Positions 56,400 through 64,000 of a DNA stretch of 64,000 nucleotides are shown here, one piece after another. The notes under the pieces were generated by a model. That model made no database searches. It was not told the DNA's origin and saw only the letters and a list, made by a program, of their open reading frames with translations. This DNA comes from Demequina sp. (GTDB lineage Bacteria > Actinomycetota > Actinomycetes > Actinomycetales > Demequinaceae), in NCBI GenBank assembly GCA_024707205.1, contig JANQAD010000001.1, positions 186,001 through 250,000 of the forward strand. The letters are read 5' to 3'. A program made the translations under genes and the position numbers. Position 1 is the stretch's first letter. Each line of letters begins with the position of its first letter.

Positions 56400-57010
56400 G
56401 CGCCCCCACCGTCACCGACCGCCTCACCTTCGAGGTCGAGACCACCATCCCGACGCTCCACGGCGACTTCCGCGTGCGTGGCTACCGGGACATCGCGACG
56501 GGCGCGGAGCACCTCGCGCTGATCGCCGAGGCGCCGGGATCCGAGGCATTGCGGCCCGGAGCGCTCGTTCGCGTCCACTCTGAGTGCCTCACGGGAGAGG
56601 CGCTCGGCTCGCTCAAGTGCGATTGCGGCCCGCAGCTCGACTCGGCCATGGCCGCCGTCGCCGCCGAGGGCGGAGTCATCATCTATCTGCGCGGACACGA
56701 GGGTCGCGGCATCGGCCTGCTCGCCAAGCTGCAGGCTTACCGCCTGCAGGAGGAGGGCCTCGACACGCTGGACGCCAACCTCGCGCTCGGCCTGCCCGCG
56801 GACGCCCGCGAGTACGCGGCCGCGGCCGCGATCCTCGAGGACTTGGGGCTCGACGAGGTGCGGCTGCTCACGAACAATCCTGACAAGATCGCCCAGCTGT
56901 CCGCCAACGGAATCACCGTGCTGTCGCGGGTGCCGCTTCTCGTTGGCCAGCAGGCGTCCAACCGCGGGTACCTTCAGGCCAAGCGCGACCGGATGGGCCA
57001 CCTGCTCTGA
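56396..57010 (+). CDS. ribA: GTP cyclohydrolase II
   Basis: First committed step of riboflavin synthesis. A stand-alone 204-aa GTP cyclohydrolase II without the DHBP synthase domain often fused to it in actinobacteria. Zinc Cys lie in ECLTGEALGSLKCDCGPQL, the catalytic region in YLRGHEGRGIGLLAKL, and the GTP-binding end in LLTNNPDKIAQL. GTG start overlaps the oxidoreductase stop. No riboflavin cluster is near, so it may be a second copy that boosts FMN/FAD supply. Confidence 0.93.
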   Translation: MSAPTVTDRLTFEVETTIPTLHGDFRVRGYRDIATGAEHLALIAEAPGSEALRPGALVRVHSECLTGEALGSLKCDCGPQLDSAMAAVAAEGGVIIYLRGHEGRGIGLLAKLQAYRLQEEGLDTLDANLALGLPADAREYAAAAAILEDLGLDEVRLLTNNPDKIAQLSANGITVLSRVPLLVGQQASNRGYLQAKRDRMGHLL

Positions 57011-57029
57011 CCGCCCGCGGGCAGTGCGG

Positions 57030-57620
57030 CTAGACGTCCGTCTCGCCCTCGTCGTCGCCGGCGAAGTCGATCATGTCGATCCGCCACGCGTCGCCGTCGT
57101 TCACCACGGTGTACGTGACGTGGTCCACGAAGTCGCTGCCGTCCACGTCCGTGTAGCTCTCCGTTGTCGTCACCACCACGTGACCGGACACGAACGAGGT
57201 GTCGTCGACGGTGGTCCGGTAGTCACGGTTCACCTGGTCGAAGTCGGTGGCGTCGTCCTCGAACGCGGAGCAGTCCTCGTAGCCCCAGTCGTAGCGGAAC
57301 GCCTCCGTCGTCGCCTCCTGGAGGGCGTCGCAGTCGACGTTGAGCCACGCGGAGTTGTACATCTCGAGGGCCGCCTTCGCCTTATTGACGGGTCCCTGGT
57401 GGGACGACAGGAGCAGCACCACGCCAACGGTGACGCCCACGAGCACCACGGCGACGCCGCCAACCACGAGCCACAGCCATGCTCCCGCCTTGCGTTGGGG
57501 GCCCGACGCTGGGGCCGGGTCAACGCGCCGCGGCGCCGTGTGCTCGGTCCAGGCGGCGCCGTCCCAGTAGCGCAGCCCGCCGCTGCCGTCGTCGTACCAC
57601 CCTGGTGGGGTTTCGCTCAC
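57030..57620 (-). CDS. DUF2510 membrane protein
   Basis: A 196-aa protein. The first 30 residues are a DUF2510 module (PPGWYDDGSGGLRYWDGAAW), thought to act as a cytoplasmic anchoring or interaction unit in actinobacteria. One membrane helix follows (LWLVVGGVAVVLVGVTVGVVLLL, about 48-72), then an acidic exported domain with two Cys that resembles the NTF2-like or DUF4878 lipoprotein-type fold. ATG overlaps the ftsY stop by 4 bases, suggesting coupling to protein targeting. Confidence 0.83.
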   Translation of the reverse strand: MSETPPGWYDDGSGGLRYWDGAAWTEHTAPRRVDPAPASGPQRKAGAWLWLVVGGVAVVLVGVTVGVVLLLSSHQGPVNKAKAALEMYNSAWLNVDCDALQEATTEAFRYDWGYEDCSAFEDDATDFDQVNRDYRTTVDDTSFVSGHVVVTTTESYTDVDGSDFVDHVTYTVVNDGDAWRIDMIDFAGDDEGETDV

Positions 57621-58768
57621 GCGTCGCCTACCAGCGAGTCCACGAAGCCGGCGGGGTCAAATGGGGCGAGGTCGTCCGCGCCCTCGCCGAGGCCCACGAA
57701 CTTCACGGGCACGCCCAGCTCCTTCTGCACGGCGACGACGATGCCGCCCTTCGCCGAGCCGTCGAGCTTGGTCAGCACGATTCCGGTCACGTCGGTCGCC
57801 TCGGCGAAGACGCGCGCCTGGGAGAGCCCGTTCTGACCGGTGGTGGCGTCGAGCACGAGGAGTACCTCCGCGCGCGGCACCACCTTGCCCACGACGCGCA
57901 CGATCTTGCCGAGCTCGTCCATGAGCCCCTGCTTGTTCTGCAGGCGGCCAGCGGTGTCGATGAGCAGCGCGTCGACCGAGTCCCCAACGGCCCGCTCCGC
58001 GGCCGCGAACGCCACCGACGCCGGATCGGCTCCGTCCCGCTCGGATCGCTCAACGGGCACGCCGACCCTGGCGCCCCACGTCTCGAGCTGATCGGCGGCC
58101 GCCGCGCGGAACGTGTCCGCGGCGCCGAGCACCACGGAGTAGCCGTCGGCAACGAGCACGCGGGCGAGCTTGCCCACCGTGGTGGTCTTTCCCACGCCGT
58201 TGACGCCGACGACGATCACGGACCTGGACTCGCCCTCCCCCGGCTCGCCGAGCGCGAGCGAACGGTCGGCCGCGGGATCGATCGCCTCAAGCAGCGCGGC
58301 ACGGAGGGCGTCGCGGGGCTCCATCTCGAAGTCTGCGCCGAGCCGCGCCTTGACTCCCGCGAGGATCTCGTCGGTCGCCGACGCGCCCACGTCCGCGAGG
58401 AGGAGCGCCTCCTCGAGAGCGTCGTAGTCGTCCGCGGACATCGATCCGCGGTGCAGCACCCCCGCGAGAGTGGCGCCGAGCCTGCCGCGCAGTCGTGCGA
58501 AGCGACCGCTCGTGGACTCGGGGCGCTCGACGAGCTCGGTGGGCGCCGGAGAGACCGGCGTCTCGACGATCGTGTCGGAGACGATCGCATCCGGAGCTGC
58601 CGGCGCCTCAGGCGGAGCCTCAGCGGACTCGAGCGAGGGAGACTCGACGGGCGCGGAAGCCCTGCGCGAGCGTCGGGCAAAGGCAATGCCAAGGGCGACG
58701 GCCGCAATGACGACCACAAGGACAACCGCGATGGTGACGAGCAGGCCACCGAGCCCCGAACTGTTCAT
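57617..58768 (-). CDS. ftsY: Signal recognition particle receptor FtsY
   Basis: A 383-aa SRP GTPase. An N-terminal membrane helix (LLVTIAVVLVVVIAAVALGIAF) and an acidic A region (to about residue 85) anchor it; the NG domain has VVGVNGVGKTTTVGKLA, DTAGRLQNKQGLMDEL and TKLDGSAKGGIVVAVQ. Partner of Ffh, also encoded in this window. Sits downstream of smc and a small membrane protein gene, as usual. Confidence 0.97.
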   Translation of the reverse strand: MNSSGLGGLLVTIAVVLVVVIAAVALGIAFARRSRRASAPVESPSLESAEAPPEAPAAPDAIVSDTIVETPVSPAPTELVERPESTSGRFARLRGRLGATLAGVLHRGSMSADDYDALEEALLLADVGASATDEILAGVKARLGADFEMEPRDALRAALLEAIDPAADRSLALGEPGEGESRSVIVVGVNGVGKTTTVGKLARVLVADGYSVVLGAADTFRAAAADQLETWGARVGVPVERSERDGADPASVAFAAAERAVGDSVDALLIDTAGRLQNKQGLMDELGKIVRVVGKVVPRAEVLLVLDATTGQNGLSQARVFAEATDVTGIVLTKLDGSAKGGIVVAVQKELGVPVKFVGLGEGADDLAPFDPAGFVDSLVGDA

Positions 58769-58780
58769 GCGCCTAGTGTG

Positions 58781-59065
58781 TCAGGCGTTGGCGCGCTCTT
58801 CCTCACGCACGCGGCGCGCGTCCATCTCGGCATAGCGCCGCTCCGCGGCCCCGAGGTGGGTCACGAGGCTCAGGTTGTTCGGCGCGCGCGGCACGTCGCC
58901 TTCGAGGGCCTCCTCGCGCAATGTCTGCACCGCCTTCTTGCGCCCGGACTCGAGCCACAGGCGCAGGATGTGTGCGCCCCTACCCTCTGCCGCCATCGCG
59001 GCGATGAACATGGCGACGGCGATGATGCCGCCGATGACGTAGACCGGAACCAACTGCGAAAGCAT
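58781..59065 (-). CDS. Small membrane protein, unknown function
   Basis: 94 aa: one N-terminal membrane helix (LVPVYVIGGIIAVAMFIAAMA), then a charged helical tail (LRLWLESGRKKAVQTLREEAL, ERRYAEMDARRVREEER). No family recognised. It starts 12 bases before ftsY on the same strand and follows a gap of about 105 AT-rich bases after smc that likely holds its promoter. Confidence 0.7.
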   Translation of the reverse strand: MLSQLVPVYVIGGIIAVAMFIAAMAAEGRGAHILRLWLESGRKKAVQTLREEALEGDVPRAPNNLSLVTHLGAAERRYAEMDARRVREEERANA

Positions 59066-59172
59066 GCTTGAGGCTCACTCCTGACCGCGCCAACGCGCGA
59101 AATACGGACAAATGGATTGAAAACCATCGTCACCCAGGTTTGCCGATAACGCAACCCGGCGGGGCGAAACGC

Positions 59173-62100
59173 CTAGGCGGTGGCGGTTTCCTCGCTCAGA
59201 CGCTGGCTGATCACGGTGGTGACGCCGTCCCCGCGCATCGTGACGCCGTACAGCGCGTCGGCGATCTCCATGGTGCGCTTCTGGTGGGTGATGACGATCA
59301 GCTGGGAGTCATCCCGCAGCTCGCGGAAGATCTCCAGGAGGCGGCCGAGGTTGACGTCATCGAGCGCGGCCTCGACCTCGTCCATCACGTAGAACGGGCT
59401 GGGGCGCGCCTTGAAGATCGCCACGAGCATCGCGACCGCCGTGAGAGACCGCTCGCCGCCGCTCAGCAGCGACAGGCGCTTGACCTTCTTGCCCGCGGGG
59501 CTCGCCTCGACCTCGATCCCGGTCATGAGCATGTCGCTTGGATCGGTGAGGACCAGCCGTCCGGTGCCGCCGGGGAACAGCCTGGGGAAGATCTTCTCGA
59601 ACTGCGCCGACGTGTCCGCGAACGCCTCGGCGAAGATCTGCTCCACGCGCTCGTCGATCTCCTTGACGATCGTGAGCAGATCCTCGCGCGACTTCTTGAT
59701 GTCGCTGAGCTGATCCGTGAGGAACTTGTGGCGCTCCTCGAGCGCGGCGAACTCCTCGAGCGCGAGCGGGTTGACGCGGCCGAGCTGCGACATGGCGCGC
59801 TCTGCGGTGCGCAGGCGCTTCTCCTGCTGCTCCCTGACGAACGGCTGCGCGTCACCACCCTCCTCGAGGCTGGGAACGGGAACGTGCGGCCCAAACTCCT
59901 TGACGAGCTCGTCCGGGTCGGTGCCGAGGTCGTCGACGGCGCGCTGGCGCAGCTGCTCGAGGCGAACGCGCAGCTCCGCGCGGGCCACCTCGTCCTTGTG
60001 AGCGTCGTCGGTGAGTCGCGCGTGCTCGGCGCCGTACTCGTCGACGAGCCGTCTGACGTCCGCGAGCGTGCCCGCGCGCTCACTCCGGGCGGCCTCCACC
60101 TCTGCGCGCGCGTCGTCGGCCCGCTGCACGGCGGCGTCGATGAGCGGGAGCGTCTCGCGGGCGCCCTCGGTGACCTCTCGCGCGGCCTGGGCCTGGCGCT
60201 CCCGGCGCGCGGCCGCCTCCTCCGCGCGGGCGCGCGCGTCGCGCTCGGCGATGACCGCGCGCTCGAGGCTCTCCGCCCGTGCCGAGAGGGCCCTCGCCCG
60301 CTCCTCCGCCGTCCGCAGGGCGAGGCGCGCTTCGGTCTCGTGCGCGCGCCCGGCCGACGCCGTGGCGGCATCCTCGTCGCGCTGAGTCTGCGCGGCTGCC
60401 GTCTCCGCCTCCGTCTGCTCGGGCTGCGCCTGGGCGGCCCGGAGGCGCTCCGTGAGGCTCGTGAGCTCCGTCTGATCGGTCTCCATGCGGGCGAGCGCGG
60501 CCTCGACCTGGGACGTGAGGCGCTCGGCCTCCGCCTTGGCGGCGCGGGCCTGCGCGCCCAGTTGTCCAAGCTGCTCGGCGACGGCGGCCATGCGCGCGTC
60601 GGACTCGTTGAGGCGCTCAAGCGCAACATCGTGCCTGGTACGGGCGCTCACCTCGGCATCCTCGGCCGCGCGGATGGCGAACTGCGTCTTCTCGAGCTCG
60701 GCCACCGCCGCGTCCCGCTTGGCGCGCGCGTCGTCGAGCGCGGCCTGCATGTGCAGCACGCTCGGCGCGTCTCCCGCGCCGCCGGAGGCGTTGCGTGAGC
60801 CAAGCAGGTCTCCCCTGCGGGTCACGGCCACGACGTCCGGATGCGCGGACACGATCGCGCGCGCGGCCGCGAGGTCGTCCACCACGGCCACGCCGGACAC
60901 GAGCGCGCGCACGGTGTCCACGATGCCCGCGGGCCCGCTGATGAGGTCCGACGCCCACTGGGCTCCCGCGGGGAGCGTCACCTTGGGGTTGGCTGGGTTC
61001 GCGGTCGCGTCGGCTACGAGGAATCGTGAGCGGCCGGCGTCCTCGTCGCGCAGCCACCGGATCGCGTCGACCGCGGCCTCCACCGAGTCGACGGCGAGCG
61101 CGTCGGCGAGGCCGCCGAGCGCGGCCGCGATCGCGTCCTCCGCGTCGCCGGACACCTCGATGAGCGAGGCCACCGTGCCGCGCACGGCCTTGGATCCGGA
61201 GGCGAGCAGGGCGCCCGCGCCGTCCTTGCGGGTGAGGGAAAGTTCGAGCGCCTCCGCGCGGGCGGCCCACGAGTCGCGGTCGCGCATCGCCGCGTTGAGG
61301 GTGTCGCGCAGTGCGGCGAGTTCCGTCCGCGCACTGTCAAGAGCCTCGGTGGCGCCCTCGTACGCCTCGTCGAGGTCCTCCTCGCCCTCCTCGACATCGG
61401 CTACAGATGTCTCGACGTGCTGGAACTCAGTGCTCGCCTCGTGCGCGCGCCTCTCGGCGGCGGCGAGAGACTCTCGCAGGCGGCCGATCTCGGCCTCCGT
61501 CGACTCGACGCGGGAGCGCCTCGCGGCGACGTCCCCCGCGAGGCGGGCTACGCCCTCGCGGCGATCGGCGACCGAACGCAGCAGGTCGGCGAGGTGCCGT
61601 TCGGAGGCGAGCGCCACCTGCTCGCGCTCCGCTCGCGACGCCTCCGCGACCCCGAGCGCGGCCTGCGCGGCTGCGACCTCGGCGTCGAGCTCGGCCTGCG
61701 CGGCGCGAGCTCGGGCGAGCTGCTCGTCGAGGTCGACGAGGTCTGCCGGCGTCTCGTGGGTGACCGTGGTGCCCAGCATCCGCAGCCGCTCCTGGGCGAG
61801 CGTCTCGAGGTTGCGCAGCCGCTCGCGGATGGCGCTCAGGCGGTAGTAGACGTCGTTCGCCTTGGTGAGCGCGCGGGGTCGCCTCGGCCGACGCGCGCTC
61901 GAGCTCGGCGAGCCGACCCCTCGCCTCGGCGAGCGAGGCCTCCACGACCGACCTGCGCTCAAGCAGGGCCGTCTCGTCGGCGCGCTCCTGCTCCAGGGCG
62001 TCGGACAGCTGCGCGATGTCGTCGGCGAGGAGGCGGGAGCGAGCGTCGCGCGCCTCGATCTGGATGGTCTGCGCCTGGCGGGCCACCTCCGCCTGGCGCC

Positions 62101-62716
62101 CAAGCGGCCCCAACTGACGGCGGATCTCGGCCGTGAGGTCCTGGATGCGCGTGAGGTTGCCCTGCATCGCGTCGAGCTTGCGCAGCGCCTTGTCCTTGCG
62201 GCGGCGGTGCTTGAGGATGCCAGCGGCCTCCTCGATGAAGTGGCGACGCTCCTCTGGGGTCGCGCGGAGCACGGCGTCCAGCTGCCCCTGGCCCACGATG
62301 ACGTGCATCTCGCGGCCCAGGCCGGAATCCGAGAGCAGGTCCTGAATGTCGAGCAGGCGGCACTGCGAGCCGTTGATCGCGTACTCTGAGCCGCCCGAGC
62401 GGAACAGCGTGCGCGTGATCGTCACCTCGGTGTAGTCGATCGGCAGCGCGCCATCGGTGTTGTCGATCGTGAGCGAGACCTCGGCGCGACCGAGCGGGGC
62501 GCGCCCGGCGGTGCCGGCGAAGATGACGTCGGCCATCTGTCCGCCGCGGAGGGTCTTGGCTCCCTGCTCGCCCATGACCCACGCGAGAGCGTCCACAACG
62601 TTGGACTTGCCGGAGCCGTTGGGCCCCACCACACAGGTGATGCCGGTCTCGAACTCGAGCGTCGTCGCCGACGCGAAGGACTTGAAGCCCCTGAGCGTCA
62701 GCGTTTTGAGGTGCAC
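59173..62716 (-). CDS. smc: Chromosome segregation protein SMC (frameshifted in this sequence)
   Basis: Condensin ATPase. The N-terminal frame has [18 protein letters not shown], Walker [17 protein letters not shown] and [16 protein letters not shown]; it is lost after [10 protein letters not shown]. The second frame resumes [20 protein letters not shown] and contains the hinge (about residues 510-640), long coiled coils and the C-terminal ABC signature [15 protein letters not shown] with Walker [16 protein letters not shown]. One extra base in the run 61875-61878 accounts for the shift. The repaired protein is about 1180 aa, the normal SMC length, so this is a sequence error. Confidence 0.96.
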
Positions 62717-62732
62717 GGGGAAACTCTAGGGG

Positions 62733-63392
62733 TCACGCGGCGTCGGGGTCGAAGGGCTCGGCAATGGCGGCATCGGACGAGTGCAGCTCGGCGAGCACCT
62801 TGAGCCGCTTGGCGCCCCAGTAATCCATGATCGCGAAGATCAGGCCGGAGAAGACGAAGGTCAGGTGGATGCCGATCTGCCAACCGACGGCGTGATAGTC
62901 GACGTGCTTGTTCGGGTCCCCGGCGTTGACGAAGTCCTTGAGCAGCAGGATCGCGGAGATCGCCACGAGAGAGCCGATGAGCTTCATCTTGAGGCCGCTG
63001 AAGTCCACGTGGCCCATCCACGCGGGCTTGTCCACGTGCTCGTCGGCGATGCTCAGGCGGGAAACGAAGTTCTCGTAGCCCGCGAAGATCACGATCAGGA
63101 TGAGGTTGCCGATCAGCGCGATGTCGACGAGCGACAGGATCGCGACAGTGACGTCCTCCGGGGTGGTCGCCGTGTCGGGAAGGTCCCCGGCTCCGCCGAG
63201 CGAGAAGTCCAGCGCAGCGATGATGTTCCACAGCGAGACGAAGAACGTGACGACGACGACGCCAAGCCCCACCACGAGTCCCACGTAGACGGGCGCGAGC
63301 AGCCACCGGGTGGCGAAGATGCCGCGCTCGAGGCGCAACTCGAAGTTCTCGCCGCGGCGCTTGGGCGCCCCGCTGTTGGCGTCGTCGCTCAT
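62733..63392 (-). CDS. UPF0114 (YqhA) family membrane protein
   Basis: A 219-aa protein with about four membrane helices: [50 protein letters not shown] (the family signature), [17 protein letters not shown] and [18 protein letters not shown]. Function unknown. Its start overlaps the ndk stop by 4 bases; smc follows 16 bases downstream. Confidence 0.88.
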   Translation of the reverse strand: MSDDANSGAPKRRGENFELRLERGIFATRWLLAPVYVGLVVGLGVVVVTFFVSLWNIIAALDFSLGGAGDLPDTATTPEDVTVAILSLVDIALIGNLILIVIFAGYENFVSRLSIADEHVDKPAWMGHVDFSGLKMKLIGSLVAISAILLLKDFVNAGDPNKHVDYHAVGWQIGIHLTFVFSGLIFAIMDYWGAKRLKVLAELHSSDAAIAEPFDPDAA

Positions 63393-63814
63393 GCCTCCAC
63401 CCCCGGGAACCAGATGCCGATCTCACGCTGGGCACTCTCGACCGAGTCCGACCCGTGCACGAGGTTCTGCAGCACGGTGACGGGCCACTGCCTGCCAAGG
63501 TCACCGCGGATGGTGCCGGGCGCCGCGGTGGTGGGATCAGTGGCCCCCGCCAGCGAACGGAACCCCTCGATAACCCTGTCCCCCTCGGCAACTATCGCGA
63601 GCGTCGGGCCGGAGAGCATGAACTCCACGAGCGGTCCGTAGAACGGCTTTCCCACGTGCTCGGCGTAGTGCTCCGCGAGCAGTTCGGGAGTCGCGGTGCG
63701 CAGCTCGACCGCGACGAGCGTGTAGCCCTTCGCCTCCACGCGGCGCAGAATCTCGCCGCTGAGCCCCCTGGCAACGCCGTCGGGCTTCACGAGGACCAGG
63801 GTGCGTTCCGTCAT
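63389..63814 (-). CDS. ndk: Nucleoside diphosphate kinase
   Basis: Keeps NTP and dNTP pools balanced by a phospho-His intermediate. 141 aa: [39 protein letters not shown], and the active-site His in [17 protein letters not shown]. Family length is exact. Divergent from apt across about 50 bases that contain a GCCCGACGCT copy. Confidence 0.97.
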   Translation of the reverse strand: MTERTLVLVKPDGVARGLSGEILRRVEAKGYTLVAVELRTATPELLAEHYAEHVGKPFYGPLVEFMLSGPTLAIVAEGDRVIEGFRSLAGATDPTTAAPGTIRGDLGRQWPVTVLQNLVHGSDSVESAQREIGIWFPGVEA

Positions 63815-63866
63815 GGGGCGAGCCTACCGGCGCCCGACGCTGGTAACGGGATGGCACGATGGTCGG

Positions 63867-64000
63867 GTGATCACGCTCGACGACTTCGCGACGTTCCCCG
63901 ACTTTCCAGAGCCCGGCATCCTCTTCTTCGACATCTCGCCGATCCTCGCGAGCCCGGAGGCGTTCCGCGAGGCCTGCATCCAGCTCATGCCGGTGGGTGG
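63867..64000 (+). CDS. apt: Adenine phosphoribosyltransferase, 3'-truncated by window end
   Basis: Only the first 44 residues are present: FPDFPEPGILFFDISPILASPEAF is the conserved N-terminus of Apt, which salvages adenine to AMP. GTG start at 63867. The catalytic PRPP-binding loop lies beyond the window, so the call rests on the N-terminus alone. Confidence 0.85.
   Translation, partial: MITLDDFATFPDFPEPGILFFDISPILASPEAFREACIQLMPVG

Overview
The window looks like chromosomal core sequence from a high-G+C actinobacterium of the order Micrococcales. G+C is visibly about 70%, starts are often GTG, and many neighbours overlap by 4 bases (ATGA or GTGA). The gene order is the actinobacterial one: ispG-rseP-dxr-rlmN-cdsA-frr-pyrH-tsf-rpsB, then whiG-xerC-dprA-comM-yraN, then rnhB-lepB-rplS-trmD-rimM-khpA-rpsP, then ffh-glnD-glnB-amtB-ftsY-smc. 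Small markers such as DUF2469, DUF4081-GNAT and DUF2510 proteins fit. I cannot fix the genus; a relative of Cellulomonadaceae or Demequinaceae is a guess.

Region 1 (1-16.5 kb) is cell-envelope accessory content. It opens with the frameshifted end of a ferritin-like (DUF4439-type) protein. A minus-strand run follows: a TPR-like regulator with two tandem LuxR HTH domains, a lipoprotein, a 1117-aa anchored protein with a LysM-like segment, and a Pro/Thr-linker protein. Then come proS, a membrane-anchored two-domain glycosyltransferase and a large secreted SLH-domain protein whose frame is broken three times.

Region 2 (16.5-33 kb) is housekeeping: two MEP isoprenoid genes (ispG, dxr), site-2 protease, CDP-diglyceride synthesis, ribosome recycling, UMP kinase, EF-Ts, S2, WhiG-type sigma, XerC, DprA, ComM and YraN. 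Region 3 (33-38 kb) holds two regulator-plus-exporter pairs, each with a clear operator: three 14-bp-spaced repeats for the ArsR-like pair and a perfect 17-bp palindrome for the TetR pair. Region 4 (38-45 kb) is RNase HII, signal peptidase, L19, TrmD, RimM, KhpA and S16, interrupted by a small odd island (41.0-42.0 kb) with a lipoprotein, an orphan fragment and an 11-bp tandem repeat. Region 5 (45.3-47.9 kb) is a three-gene cassette (ferric-reductase-like membrane flavoprotein, FMN-binding protein, ApbE) predicted to move electrons across the membrane through covalently bound flavin. Region 6 (47.9-64 kb) is an amidohydrolase, Ffh, the nitrogen-control set GlnD-GlnB-AmtB with a GlnR-like site, a Cys-containing regulator divergent from an FAD oxidoreductase and ribA, FtsY, SMC, a UPF0114 protein, Ndk and the start of apt.

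Two window-wide observations matter most. First, the 10-mer GCCCGACGCT occurs 23 times on the two strands, far above my rough expectation of under one, and is concentrated in short intergenic gaps, always in the same orientation there. Second, at least nine single-base frameshifts, mostly in G/C homopolymers and including rpsB and smc, show that the assembly carries indel errors. Broken frames here should not be read as real pseudogenes without checking.
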